Positions 16,069-24,619 of a stretch of 50,587 nt of DNA are shown here, in pieces. The stretch covers positions 1 through 50,587 of the forward strand of contig JAOTVU010000016.1 in assembly GCA_029863385.1 (NCBI GenBank). The letters are read 5' to 3'. The stretch is from Acidimicrobiia bacterium (GTDB lineage: Bacteria; Actinomycetota; Acidimicrobiia; Acidimicrobiales; SZUA-35). The position numbers were made by a program, and so were the translations under genes. The first letter of the stretch is position 1. Each line of letters begins with the position of its first letter. Below the pieces are notes generated by a model that saw nothing but the letters and a program-made list of their open reading frames with translations, ran no database searches and had not been told where the DNA came from.

Positions 16069-17499
16069 TCATCCGATGACGCCGTCGAATCGTTTCTTGC
16101 TACTGGTGAGCGCGAGCTGGATCGGCATCGGGTACTCCCCGGTGAAGCAGGCGTTGCAGTAGCCGTCATCGCGCCCGAGCGCCTTCATCATGCGACCGAC
16201 CGACAGGAAGCCCAGGCTGTCGGCGCCGATGTGGTCGCAGATCTCGGGAACGCCGAGTTGGTGGGCGATCAGCTCGTCGTAGGAGCCCATGTCGACCCCG
16301 AAGAAGCAGGGATGGGCGATCGGCGGGCAGGTGACCCGCATGTGAACCTCGGTGGCCCCGGCCTCCCGGATCAACCGCACCAGCGGACCGGAGGTCGTGC
16401 CACGAACGATCGAATCGTCGACCACCACCACCCGCCGACCCTCGATGTTGGATGGCAAGGTGTTGAACTTGAGCGCCACACCCTGGCGGCGCAGCTCGTC
16501 GGTGGGCTCGATGAAGGTGCGACCGATGTAGCGGTTCTTGACGAAACCCTCGTTGTAGGGGATGCCCGACACGTTGGCGAAGCCGATCGCCGCCGGCATC
16601 GACGAATCGGGGACGGGGATGACGACGTCGGCGTCGGCCGGATGTTCCCGGGCCAACTCCTCACCGAGGTTCTGGCGAGCCTGGTGCACCGAGAGGCCGT
16701 CCCAGGTGGCGTCGGGGCGGGAGAAGTAGATGTGCTCGAACGTGCAGCGGGCCTGGTTGGTCTTCGGCGCCATCGCCCGATACGACCGGGCGATCCCGCT
16801 CTGCAGCACGACGATCTCGCCCGGCTTGACCTCGCGGATGTCGGTACAGCCAACGGTCTGTAGGGCGCCCGTCTCGGAGGCGGCCACGTACCCGCCGGTC
16901 GGCAGCTTCCCTACCGACAGCGGCCGGAACCCCCAGGGATCGCGGGCCACCACGACCTTCGTCCCCGACAGAACGACCAGGCAGTACGCGCCCTCCCATT
17001 GGGGCATGATGCGGGCCAGCCGGTCCTCCCAGCTGTCACCCTCGGCGGCGGCCAGCATGAGGGCCAGCACCTCGGAATCCGATGAGGACTGCAGGCCGGC
17101 GCCCCGCTCCAACAGTTTCTGTCGCAGACGGTCGGCGTTGGTCAGGTTGCCGTTGTGGGCGAGTGCCAGCGGACCGTGCATCGTCTCCACCACATAGGGC
17201 TGCACGTTGCGCTCGCTGTTGGAGCCCGTGGTCGAGTAGCGGGTGTGCCCGATCGCGAGCGAACCCACCAGCGGATCGAGGGTGCCCGGCTTGAACACCT
17301 GGCTGACGAGGCCCTGGTCCTTGTGCATCCGCACGGCCCGGCCGTCGGAGACCGCGATGCCGGCCGCCTCCTGACCCCGATGCTGGAGGGCGTAGAGTCC
17401 GAAGAAAGCCAGTCGGGCGGCGTCGCCACTCTGGGTGGCGACGGCGAGGACACCACACTCCTCGTTTGGGCGGTCCTCCCCGACCGTGTGGAGGCTCAT
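16069..17499 (-). CDS. purF: Amidophosphoribosyltransferase
   Basis: A 476-residue enzyme for the first purine step (PRPP + Gln to phosphoribosylamine). The N-terminal glutaminase has its nucleophile in EECGVLAVA (Cys15, exposed after removal of a short propeptide), with ALQHRGQEAAGIAV, GHTRYSTTGS and NGNLTNA. The C-terminal phosphoribosyltransferase has the PRPP loop VVVVDDSIVRGTTS. Cysteines typical of the iron-sulfur type are near the end (GYCNACFTGEYP). The start is set by an ATGA overlap with the purE stop; the frame upstream of it is antisense to nothing but lies inside purE. The gap to purDM is about 110 bases. Confidence 0.95.
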   Translation of the reverse strand: MSLHTVGEDRPNEECGVLAVATQSGDAARLAFFGLYALQHRGQEAAGIAVSDGRAVRMHKDQGLVSQVFKPGTLDPLVGSLAIGHTRYSTTGSNSERNVQPYVVETMHGPLALAHNGNLTNADRLRQKLLERGAGLQSSSDSEVLALMLAAAEGDSWEDRLARIMPQWEGAYCLVVLSGTKVVVARDPWGFRPLSVGKLPTGGYVAASETGALQTVGCTDIREVKPGEIVVLQSGIARSYRAMAPKTNQARCTFEHIYFSRPDATWDGLSVHQARQNLGEELAREHPADADVVIPVPDSSMPAAIGFANVSGIPYNEGFVKNRYIGRTFIEPTDELRRQGVALKFNTLPSNIEGRRVVVVDDSIVRGTTSGPLVRLIREAGATEVHMRVTCPPIAHPCFFGVDMGSYDELIAHQLGVPEICDHIGADSLGFLSVGRMMKALGRDDGYCNACFTGEYPMPIQLALTSSKKRFDGVIG

Positions 17500-17966
17500 C
17501 GAATATCGGCGTCGCCGTCGAGTACCCGCTTGGCCGCCGCTTCCTGATGGGCCACGACACGTTTTCGCAGGGCGTCGTCGTGGGTGGCCAGTATCTTGGC
17601 CGCGGCCAGTGCCGCATTGGCCGGCTCCAGAGCCACCAGCGGCGCCACACCCGGGGGTGTCCGCAGGCTCGAGAGGACGTCGAGGCCGGCGAAGGAATCG
17701 GAGCGGGGCGGGCAGGCGATGACGGGAGCGGCGACGTTCGCATCGCTCAGCCCGGAAAGGGCGTCGCTCATGCCGGCGACCGTGATGAACACGGTTGGTT
17801 CGCCGTCGCCGTCGTAGCCGGCCAGAAGGGACAGAACATGTTCGGGTACCCGATGGGCAGATCCGACCCGACGAATCGTCGGAACCTCGAGCTTGTCGAG
17901 GACGGCCGCGATCTTGTCGACCCATTCGGAGTCACGCGGCGACCCCGACAGAATGACAACCTTCAT
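17496..17966 (-). CDS. purE: AIR carboxylase, class II PurE-like
   Basis: A 156-residue PurE. The first half has the family pattern (ILSGSPRDSEWVDKIA, VGSAHRVPEHV). The usual class I block AGGAAHLPGM is absent. Instead ITVAGMSDALSGLSDANVA and PVIACPPRSD are seen, with DVLSSLRTPPGV after them. That resembles the animal-type class II enzyme, which carboxylates AIR with CO2 directly and needs no PurK. No purK is visible in the window, which fits. It follows purC and overlaps purF by four bases. Confidence 0.88.
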   Translation of the reverse strand: MKVVILSGSPRDSEWVDKIAAVLDKLEVPTIRRVGSAHRVPEHVLSLLAGYDGDGEPTVFITVAGMSDALSGLSDANVAAPVIACPPRSDSFAGLDVLSSLRTPPGVAPLVALEPANAALAAAKILATHDDALRKRVVAHQEAAAKRVLDGDADIR

Positions 17967-18013
17967 GATGTGTGACTAACCCCCATGTTCTGCTCCCAGG
18001 CTTGGTTTGCTCG

Positions 18014-18988
18014 TTACCCCGTCAGGGGGTCGGACGAAGGGTGGTCGTTCAGATATCGGGCGATATTGGCTTCGACCCGGGGCGCAATGGGGCGCTCGCC
18101 GGGCTCGAAGGCCAGGCCTGTCAGGTCCTGATAGAGATCGACATAGCGGTCGGTGGTGGCTTGCCACACCTCGGCGGCGAGCTCCGGCGGAGGACCGTCG
18201 CCGCGGTAGCCGGTGGCCTTGAGCGCCAGACGGACGGGCTCCTTGTCGAAGCTCTCCGGGCCTTTGCCTTCGGCGAGACGTTGTTCCAGGGACTCGACAT
18301 CCCAGAACCGGGACGAGTCGGGGGTGTGCACCTCGTCGATAAGGACGAGCGACCCGTCGGGGGCGAGGCCGAACTCGTACTTCGTGTCGGCCAGCACGAA
18401 TCCGGCGTCGGCGGCGACGCTCGTGCCTCGCTCGAACACGGCCAGGGCCACTTTCTGCACCTCGGCCCACAGTCCGGCTTCGACCAATCCCCGCTCGATG
18501 ACCTCGTCGCAGGTGATCGGCTCGTCGTGCTGGCCTTTCTCGGCCTTTGTGGTCGGGGTGATCAACGGCTCCGGAAGCGGGCCGTGATCGCTGAGGCCGT
18601 CGGGCAGCGTGTAGCCGTAGAGCAGGCGTTCGCCCTGCTGATAGCGGGGCAACAGGGATGTCGATGTACTGCCGGTGAGCCTGCCTCGCACCACCACCTC
18701 GACGGGAAGTGGGGTGGCGTCGACGACAACCATCGCCTGCGGATCGGGCACGGCGATGACGTGATTGGCCACGATGTCGCGTGTCTTGTCGAACCACCAG
18801 GCCGACAGCTGATTCAGAACCTGGCCCTTGTTCTCGACCAGACCGACCACTCGGTCGAAGGCGCTGAGCCGGTCGGTTGTGACCAGCAGACGGCGGTGGT
18901 CGCCGATCTCCCAGGCTTCTCGCACCTTGCCCGACGTGTGGCCCGGCAGGCGTAAATCCAGAGCTTCCAACGTTGCTCCTGCACCCAT
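18014..18988 (-). CDS. purC: SAICAR synthetase
   Basis: A 324-residue enzyme that joins aspartate to CAIR using ATP. Motifs include SGKVREAWEIGD, TTDRLSAFDRVV, the substrate loop EVVVRGRLTGSTSTS and DTKYEFGL, followed by LIDEVHTPDSSRFW. At over 300 residues it is the longer, yeast-like type rather than the about 240-residue E. coli type. I use ATG 18988; an upstream TTG (19045) and an in-frame GTG between are less likely. It lies 91 bases after purQ and about 50 before purE. Confidence 0.94.
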   Translation of the reverse strand: MGAGATLEALDLRLPGHTSGKVREAWEIGDHRRLLVTTDRLSAFDRVVGLVENKGQVLNQLSAWWFDKTRDIVANHVIAVPDPQAMVVVDATPLPVEVVVRGRLTGSTSTSLLPRYQQGERLLYGYTLPDGLSDHGPLPEPLITPTTKAEKGQHDEPITCDEVIERGLVEAGLWAEVQKVALAVFERGTSVAADAGFVLADTKYEFGLAPDGSLVLIDEVHTPDSSRFWDVESLEQRLAEGKGPESFDKEPVRLALKATGYRGDGPPPELAAEVWQATTDRYVDLYQDLTGLAFEPGERPIAPRVEANIARYLNDHPSSDPLTG

Positions 18989-19079
18989 GAATTCATCATG
19001 GCCCACACCCGGGGCAATCACAGCGATGGCCCGCGATTTGAACAAAAAGTCAAGGTCTGTTCCGGTGGGGGTGAGTCGA

Positions 19080-19835
19080 TCAGGACGAGACGGCCCGCAC
19101 CCCGGCCTCGAACAGCGCCAGGCATCGGTTGCCGTTGGCCCGGCGGCGATGGGGGCTCTGCCGAGCGAACACGTGATCCTCGGGATGGGGCATCATGCCG
19201 AGCACCAGTCCGGTGGGGTCGGTCACTCCGGCGATGTCGTCGATCGAGCCGTTGGGATTGAGCGGGTAGACGGCATGCGCCTGCTGGCCGTCGGCGTCGC
19301 TGTAGCGGAAGGCGACCTGGTCGCTCTCGACCAGCGGCTCGACGTCGTCGACGACGAAGCGCCCCTCGCCGTGGGCGACGGGGCACCACAGCGGTTCGGA
19401 CAACTCGCCGGTCCACACCGAACGCTTTGACGCAGACTGGAGCCAGACCCAGCGGCACTCGAAGCGGCCGTGGTCGTTGTCGGCCAGCGAGGCGGCGATG
19501 TCGGCTCCCGGAAGCAGACCGGCGTGGACAAGGGCCTGGAATCCGTTGCAGATACCGATGATCGGCATTCCGGCCTGCAACCCCTGGTGCAGTTGATCAT
19601 GGAACCATCCGGTGAGGTCGAGCCCCAGCAGCCGGCCGGCACCCAGAGCATCGCCGTAGGAGAACCCTCCGGGCAACGCCAGGATCTGGTGATCGGCGAG
19701 CGTGGTTTCCCCGCTCCGCAAGGCCTCGAGTGGCACCTGCGCCGCTCGAGCGCCGGCGGCCTCGAAGGCGACGGCCAGCTCATCGTTACGGTTCGTGCCC
19801 GGAGCGATCGGAATGAGGACCGATGGTCGGGTCAC
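19080..19835 (-). CDS. purQ: FGAM synthase glutaminase subunit
   Basis: A 251-residue class I glutamine amidotransferase that supplies ammonia to PurL. The nucleophile elbow is IIGICNGFQALV, the oxyanion part is LPGGFSYGDALGAG, and the catalytic His-Glu pair is in MMPHPEDHVF. The GTG start (19835) overlaps the purL stop as GTGA, so the two are translationally coupled. The longer open frame upstream runs antisense-like through purL and is not coding. It is slightly longer than the usual 225-residue PurQ. Confidence 0.94.
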   Translation of the reverse strand: MTRPSVLIPIAPGTNRNDELAVAFEAAGARAAQVPLEALRSGETTLADHQILALPGGFSYGDALGAGRLLGLDLTGWFHDQLHQGLQAGMPIIGICNGFQALVHAGLLPGADIAASLADNDHGRFECRWVWLQSASKRSVWTGELSEPLWCPVAHGEGRFVVDDVEPLVESDQVAFRYSDADGQQAHAVYPLNPNGSIDDIAGVTDPTGLVLGMMPHPEDHVFARQSPHRRRANGNRCLALFEAGVRAVSS

Positions 19836-22795
19836 GGCTGTTCGTCTCCGTTGTCGTCGGGATCGGCCCCGATCGCATCCGGTGCTCCATCGGGTGCCGG
19901 AGCCCGGGCGATCAGATTGGCAGCAACCGGGTGATAGTCGGGCCCGATGAAGGCAGCGCCGATCTCGTCGAGGGACACGTCGACCTCCACACCGATCCGC
20001 AGGCGCCCGTCGTCGGTGACCCAGCCGATGCGAGTGGCCGAGGGCACCAGTTCGGCGAACATGTCGGCGTCGTCGGGTGCGACCTCGACCAGGTAGCGGC
20101 CGGCACCCTCGCCGAACAGCTCGGCCGGACCGTGGGAGGAGGCAACCGACAGGGTCATGCCCAGCCGACCGGCGAACGCCCACTCTGCGGCGGCCACCGC
20201 CAGCCCGCCCTCCGACAGATCGTGGGCGCTCGGCACCAATCCCGAGGCGATGGCTCGATGTAGCTGCCGATGGCGCAACACCGCTCCCGGGTCCGGGGGC
20301 GGGACGTCGCCTCCCCGATCGCCGCCGGTGACCTCGTCGAGATACGAGCCACCCAGATGACCCGACGGCGGACCGACGAGCCAGATGTCGTTGCCGTTGG
20401 CAACGACACCGGTGCTGGGAATCCGGCTGACGTCCTCGGCGATACCGACGGCGGTGATGATCAGGGTCGGGGTCACCGGGTCGGGCGAGCCGTGCTCGTA
20501 GACGAACTCGTTGAACAGCGAGTCCTTGCCGGAGACGAACGGCGCGCCATGGGCGATGGCGGCATCGTGGCAACCTCGGCAGGCCGCCACCAGGCCCGCC
20601 AGGGCCTCGGGGCGGTGCGGGTTGCCCCAGGCGAAGTTGTCGAGCAACGACAGTTGACGGGGGTCTGCTCCGCCGACGACCGCGTTGCGGACGGCCTCGT
20701 CGATCGCGGCCCACGCCATGGCCTCCGGATCGTGGCGGCCGACCAGGATGGCGGCGCCGATGCCGACCACGGCCGCTCGAACCGGGCGCGGACCGTCGAC
20801 CTGTTCGAGAACCGTGTGTTCGGACGGCCCCGTTCCCGGTGGAATGATCGCCGTACCGTCGGCCGGTCCGTCGAGGGCCGCGCCTCCGTAGGGCCTGACC
20901 ACGGTTCCGCCCAGGACCTCGTGATCGTATCCCCGGATCACGGCCTCGTTGGAGCGAATCGACGGGTGGGACAGCAGCGCCAGCAGGGCCTCGTTGGCGG
21001 TCACACCCTCGGGTAGCGAACCCGGATCGGTGCGGGGCGGGCGCGTGGTGTCGACCATCCCGGCAGCCAACCGCAGCGGTGGCCGCCCGTTGTGCAGGAA
21101 CTCGGTGTCGATGTCGACGACGGCCTCGCCACCGTCGACAACGGTCAGCCGACCGTCGCCGGTGAAATGGCCGATCACGTGGGCCTCGACCTGCCAGCGA
21201 CGGGCCAGCGCCAGAAGCGGGTCCGGGTCGGTACAGGCCACGACCATCCGCTCCTGCGCCTCCGACAGCCAGACCTCCCACGGGGCGAGGCCGGCGTACT
21301 TGAGGGGAACAGCGGCCAGATCGACTCGGGCTCCCAGCTCGTCGGCCATTTCACCGACGGCCGACGACAGACCACCGGCCCCGCAGTCGGTGATGGCGTT
21401 GTAGAGACCCCGGTCGCGAGCTGCGACCACGACGTCGATCAGGCCCTTCTCGACGACCGGGTCACCGATCTGGACCGACGAGCCGGCCACCTCTGCGGTG
21501 GTGTTGCTCATCGTCTGCGACGAGAACGTCGCCCCGCCGACACCGTCTCGTCCGACCTTGCCGCCGAGCACGACCACATAGTCACCGACCTGGGGCCTGG
21601 TGGGATTCGAACCCCGGGGCAGCAGCCCGATGCACCCGGCGAAGACCAGCGGCGTGGTGGTGTAGGACGGGTCGTGGAAGACGGCACCGGCGATGTTCGG
21701 GACACCGATCTTGTTGCCGTAGTCGGCAATCCCGGCGATCACGCCGGAGCGGATCCGCCGTGGGTGCAGCACGCCCGGTGGCAGCGTCCGGCTGTCGACG
21801 TCCTCGGGACCGAAACACAGGATGTCGGTGATGGCGATGGGCTTGGCCGAAACACCCAGAATGTCGCGGACCACGCCCCCGACGCCGGTGTTGGCGCCGC
21901 CGAACGGTTCAAGCGCTGAGGGGTGGTTGTGGGTCTCGGCCTTGAGCGCCAGATCGTGTGTTTCGTCGAACCGGACGATGCCGGCGTTGTCGACGAAGGC
22001 GCTCTCCACCCAGGGCGCCGAGATCGCCTCGGTCGCCCCGCGCAGGAAAGTCTTGAGCAGGCCGTCGACCACCCCATCGGGTGTGTCGATGGTTGCCCGG
22101 AACGTCTTGTGCGAGCAGTGCTCACTCCAGGTCTGGGCCAGTGTTTCCAGCTCGGCGTCGGTCGGTCTCCGGCCGTGCGAGTTGAACCACTTCTGGATGG
22201 CCTCGAGCTCGTCGACGGTCAGGCCGAGGCGTCGGGTCGAACTGAGTTCGGCCAGTCCGTCGCGATCGAGGGCGCCTATGTCGATGTGCTCGGTGAGCGG
22301 CGCAGTGGCGGTGTCGTCGGTGAAGCCCGGGGCCAGCTGGTTGAAGTTCCAGCGTTCGATGACCTCGTTGTGGAGGACCCGGCTCACCAACTCGTAGATC
22401 TGAGCCTGACCAACCTGGCCGTAGACGAAAAAGCGGCGGCCGATCGTGGCCGCCGTCACATCAAAGCCCAGGCTCTCCGCCGCCCGGACCAGCTCGGCCC
22501 CCTCCCGATCCGTGACGCCGGGCCGCAGACCCACCTCGATCGCGGTGACCTCGCCGAGGCCGTCGGGAGTCAGGTGTTCGTCGCGCAGCATCCACCACTG
22601 TCCGACCCGATCGATGAGCAACCGGTCGGCCAGGGCCTCGAGTTCGGACTGCTCCAAACGGCCGCGCAGATGAACGAGCCGGTAGCCGACGATCTGATCG
22701 ACCTCGATGCCGAACAGCTTCGCCTTCTCGACCGCTCCCTCCGCACCAATCTCGGTGATGCCGGGACCGATTACAATGGCGTAGTTGGACTCCAT
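19832..22795 (-). CDS. purL: FGAM synthase, PurS-PurL fusion
   Basis: About 987 residues, against about 740 for the usual small PurL. Residues 2-68 (YAIVIGPGITEIGAEGAVEK...) and 82-155 (TAIEVGLRPGVTDREGAELV...) are two PurS-like units, each with the GPGI/RPGV-type opening and an E-A-A-E-type helix. The PurL core follows: LAQTWSEHCSHKTF, KAETHNHPSALEPFGGANTG and DCGAGGLSSAVGEMADELGA. The separate PurQ encoded next supplies the glutaminase. The arrangement lies between the three-part bacterial PurS/PurL/PurQ complex and the single long E. coli PurL. Start is ATG 22795 or GTG 22801; neither has a strong Shine-Dalgarno. It heads the purine run. Confidence 0.93.
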   Translation of the reverse strand: MESNYAIVIGPGITEIGAEGAVEKAKLFGIEVDQIVGYRLVHLRGRLEQSELEALADRLLIDRVGQWWMLRDEHLTPDGLGEVTAIEVGLRPGVTDREGAELVRAAESLGFDVTAATIGRRFFVYGQVGQAQIYELVSRVLHNEVIERWNFNQLAPGFTDDTATAPLTEHIDIGALDRDGLAELSSTRRLGLTVDELEAIQKWFNSHGRRPTDAELETLAQTWSEHCSHKTFRATIDTPDGVVDGLLKTFLRGATEAISAPWVESAFVDNAGIVRFDETHDLALKAETHNHPSALEPFGGANTGVGGVVRDILGVSAKPIAITDILCFGPEDVDSRTLPPGVLHPRRIRSGVIAGIADYGNKIGVPNIAGAVFHDPSYTTTPLVFAGCIGLLPRGSNPTRPQVGDYVVVLGGKVGRDGVGGATFSSQTMSNTTAEVAGSSVQIGDPVVEKGLIDVVVAARDRGLYNAITDCGAGGLSSAVGEMADELGARVDLAAVPLKYAGLAPWEVWLSEAQERMVVACTDPDPLLALARRWQVEAHVIGHFTGDGRLTVVDGGEAVVDIDTEFLHNGRPPLRLAAGMVDTTRPPRTDPGSLPEGVTANEALLALLSHPSIRSNEAVIRGYDHEVLGGTVVRPYGGAALDGPADGTAIIPPGTGPSEHTVLEQVDGPRPVRAAVVGIGAAILVGRHDPEAMAWAAIDEAVRNAVVGGADPRQLSLLDNFAWGNPHRPEALAGLVAACRGCHDAAIAHGAPFVSGKDSLFNEFVYEHGSPDPVTPTLIITAVGIAEDVSRIPSTGVVANGNDIWLVGPPSGHLGGSYLDEVTGGDRGGDVPPPDPGAVLRHRQLHRAIASGLVPSAHDLSEGGLAVAAAEWAFAGRLGMTLSVASSHGPAELFGEGAGRYLVEVAPDDADMFAELVPSATRIGWVTDDGRLRIGVEVDVSLDEIGAAFIGPDYHPVAANLIARAPAPDGAPDAIGADPDDNGDEQP

Positions 22796-23028
22796 TCCCA
22801 CTGCTTTCAGGATGTCGGGTGTTGCCTCCCGGGCCGACGCCGAACCCGGGAATTTTTACCCAAATGTCTTTTACCACCCCGGGAGTGCCACACGGCGCTG
22901 CTCGCACTGCCCCCTGCCAAGGTAGTGCCGATCGTGTCGAGCGCTACATTTGGTCCGGTAATGAATGGGGCAATGGATGGCATGGTATCGAGCGGCACAG
23001 GCGTGAGTCTCGGCCCGGGCGAAGCGGC
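22796..23028. other. Divergent intergenic region of the purine run
   Basis: This 233-base gap separates the purine run (minus) from the nucleotidase gene (plus) and must hold both promoters. An AT-rich patch near 22850-22885 (GGGAATTTTTACCCAAATG) stands out against the GC-rich background and is a plausible start region for the purine operon, but I could not match a clear -35/-10 pair. No purine riboswitch motif is seen. Confidence 0.4.
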
Positions 23029-23679
23029 ATGAGCGGCGAGTTCGTCTTCGGCGTGGACCTGGACGGCGTCTGCGCCGACTACCACCTCGGATTCCGCGAC
23101 GTCGTGGCCACCGAACTCGGCGTCGATCCGGAGTCGTTGAGCCGACCGACGGAATGGGGTTACGAGCACTGGGGCATCGAGGCCGACGATTTCAGCCGGC
23201 TCCACAAACTGGCCGTCACCGAGAAGCGGATGCTCCGAAACCTGCCCGTGATGGACGGCTGTCCCGATGCCCTCTGGCGACTCTCCGATCTGGGAGTCTG
23301 GATCCGGATCATCACCCATCGGCTGTACGTCAACTGGGGCCACGCCGTCACGGTCTCGGACACCGTGGAATGGCTCGACGAGCACCGAATCCCCTACCGC
23401 GACATCTGCTTCCTCGGTGACAAGCCCCAGGTCGGGGCCGACGCCTACATCGACGACGCCCCCCACAACATCGACGCGCTCCGCCGTGCGGGGCACACGG
23501 TCATCGTCTTCGACCAACCCTACAACAGGGAATTCGAAGGACTTCGGGCCGCGAGCTGGTGGGAGGTGGAGGAGATAATCAGCGATCTGGCCGCCCGGAC
23601 CGCGGCCCGTCAACCACAGTTGCCGGGGCTCGACGCCGGAGCCGATCGACTCAACCGGTTCCAGTCCGGTCAGAGCTGA
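23029..23679 (+). CDS. HAD-superfamily 5'-nucleotidase (NT5C-like)
   Basis: A 216-residue HAD phosphatase. Motif I is FGVDLDGVCADY with the nucleophile and acid/base aspartates, motif II is IRIITHRLY, and motifs III/IV are FLGDKPQ (Lys) and YIDDAPHNI. This pattern fits the 5'(3')-deoxyribonucleotidase group, which removes phosphate from nucleoside monophosphates. Its position facing the purine operon is compatible with nucleotide balance, but the substrate is inferred. The ATG at 23029 is directly followed by motif I; the longer upstream frame has no similarity. Its 3' end overlaps the facing small gene by 10 bases. Confidence 0.85.
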   Translation: MSGEFVFGVDLDGVCADYHLGFRDVVATELGVDPESLSRPTEWGYEHWGIEADDFSRLHKLAVTEKRMLRNLPVMDGCPDALWRLSDLGVWIRIITHRLYVNWGHAVTVSDTVEWLDEHRIPYRDICFLGDKPQVGADAYIDDAPHNIDALRRAGHTVIVFDQPYNREFEGLRAASWWEVEEIISDLAARTAARQPQLPGLDAGADRLNRFQSGQS

Positions 23680-23969
23680 GGGCGCCGCCTCGGTAGCGGT
23701 GCAGCGCCGGTACCGGGTTGTTGGGAAGCGGGCGCCGTAGCGTTCGTCTGGGCCGCGGCGGCCATGCCCGATCGGTGCGTCCGCTCGATCTCCACCAGGG
23801 CTTCCAGCCACCAGGCGTTGGCCACGGTCGTCCGACCGGGCAACTCACCCAGCAACCGATCGATGACCGCCAGGGTCGCAACGTTGTCCCGACAGGCCAG
23901 CCGCAGGTCAAGGAGATGATCGACGATCTGATTACGGCCGGAGAGTTCCCCGTGAACGGAGGTCCTCAT
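23670..23969 (-). CDS. Hypothetical protein (about 99 aa)
   Basis: I do not recognise it. The central part (LACRDNVATLAVIDRLLGEL, then NAWWLEALVEIERTH) reads as amphipathic helices and looks coding. The last 30 residues are low-complexity Ala/Thr/Pro ending in an Arg/Pro stretch. The start is uncertain: the ATG at 23969 or upstream codons to 24035 would serve. It converges with the nucleotidase gene and overlaps its end. It could be a chance frame. Confidence 0.4.
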   Translation of the reverse strand: MRTSVHGELSGRNQIVDHLLDLRLACRDNVATLAVIDRLLGELPGRTTVANAWWLEALVEIERTHRSGMAAAAQTNATAPASQQPGTGAAPLPRRRPQL

Positions 23970-24173
23970 GTCCACTACGAGTGCTTCCACCAGAGATTCA
24001 ATCACGAGACCATGGTGCACCATGGCGACAGGCAAGTGGTGGCGTTTGGGTGAAGTGGCTCAGATCAAGGGGCCGAGGGACCTCGCACCGGGCGTCAGAA
24101 TGGCCGATCGACGGCGACCGGGCGTGGCCGCTCCGGATCGCTGATGGACCGTTCGCCTGGCTAGCCTGCTGCC

Positions 24174-24614
24174 GTGATCGATTGGGTTCGAGGTTCCGGT
24201 GCCATCATCGCAGCTCTGCTACTCGGTGCCGTCATGGTCCGGGCTGCGGTGGCCAAACTCGGCTCTCGTCGACAAACCGAGGAGGACTTCGCCTCGCTCG
24301 GCTTGGTCGCCGCCGGTTCCCTGGCCGTCGCCGTACCGATCGTCGAGTTGGCTGTCGCCGCGCTCCTGGTCACGGCCCCGGGCTGGGGCGGCGTGGTGGC
24401 CGCGGCGTTGCTCACGGCGTTCACCGCCGTCCTCGTCCGGGTTCTGCGTCGACCCGACGGCCTGGTGCCGAGCTGCGCCTGTTTCGGCGGGTCGAGCCGT
24501 TCGCCGATTTCGTGGCGGCACCTGGCCCGCAACGGGGTGCTGCTGGCGCTGGCCCTCGCGGCCGCGTCCTTCGACGGTCTCTTCAGTCCTCTGCTCGCTT
24601 TTGTGCTCTACTGA
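24174..24614 (+). CDS. MauE/DoxX-like membrane protein
   Basis: A 146-residue integral membrane protein with four hydrophobic segments. It begins with GTG. The motif SCACFGGSSRSPISWRHLAR, a C-x-C-F-G-G loop before the last helix pair, is typical of MauE-like proteins, which in methylamine dehydrogenase clusters act with the thioredoxin-like MauD. No MauD or methylamine genes are present here. The stop lies 5 bases before the metY-like gene, so the two are co-transcribed. The role is unknown; transfer of reducing power to a partner via the two cysteines is possible. Confidence 0.75.
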   Translation: MIDWVRGSGAIIAALLLGAVMVRAAVAKLGSRRQTEEDFASLGLVAAGSLAVAVPIVELAVAALLVTAPGWGGVVAAALLTAFTAVLVRVLRRPDGLVPSCACFGGSSRSPISWRHLARNGVLLALALAAASFDGLFSPLLAFVLY

Positions 24615-24619
24615 TTTCG

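Noticed and set aside
19836..21281. N-terminal extension of purQ to 733 residues
   Set aside because: It overlaps purL on the same strand in another frame and is Arg/Gly-rich; the GTGA coupling at 19835 gives a normal start.
24036..24173. Possible SAM riboswitch before the MauE-MetY run
   Set aside because: I looked for SAM-I, SAM-II and SAM-IV type conserved blocks and found none.
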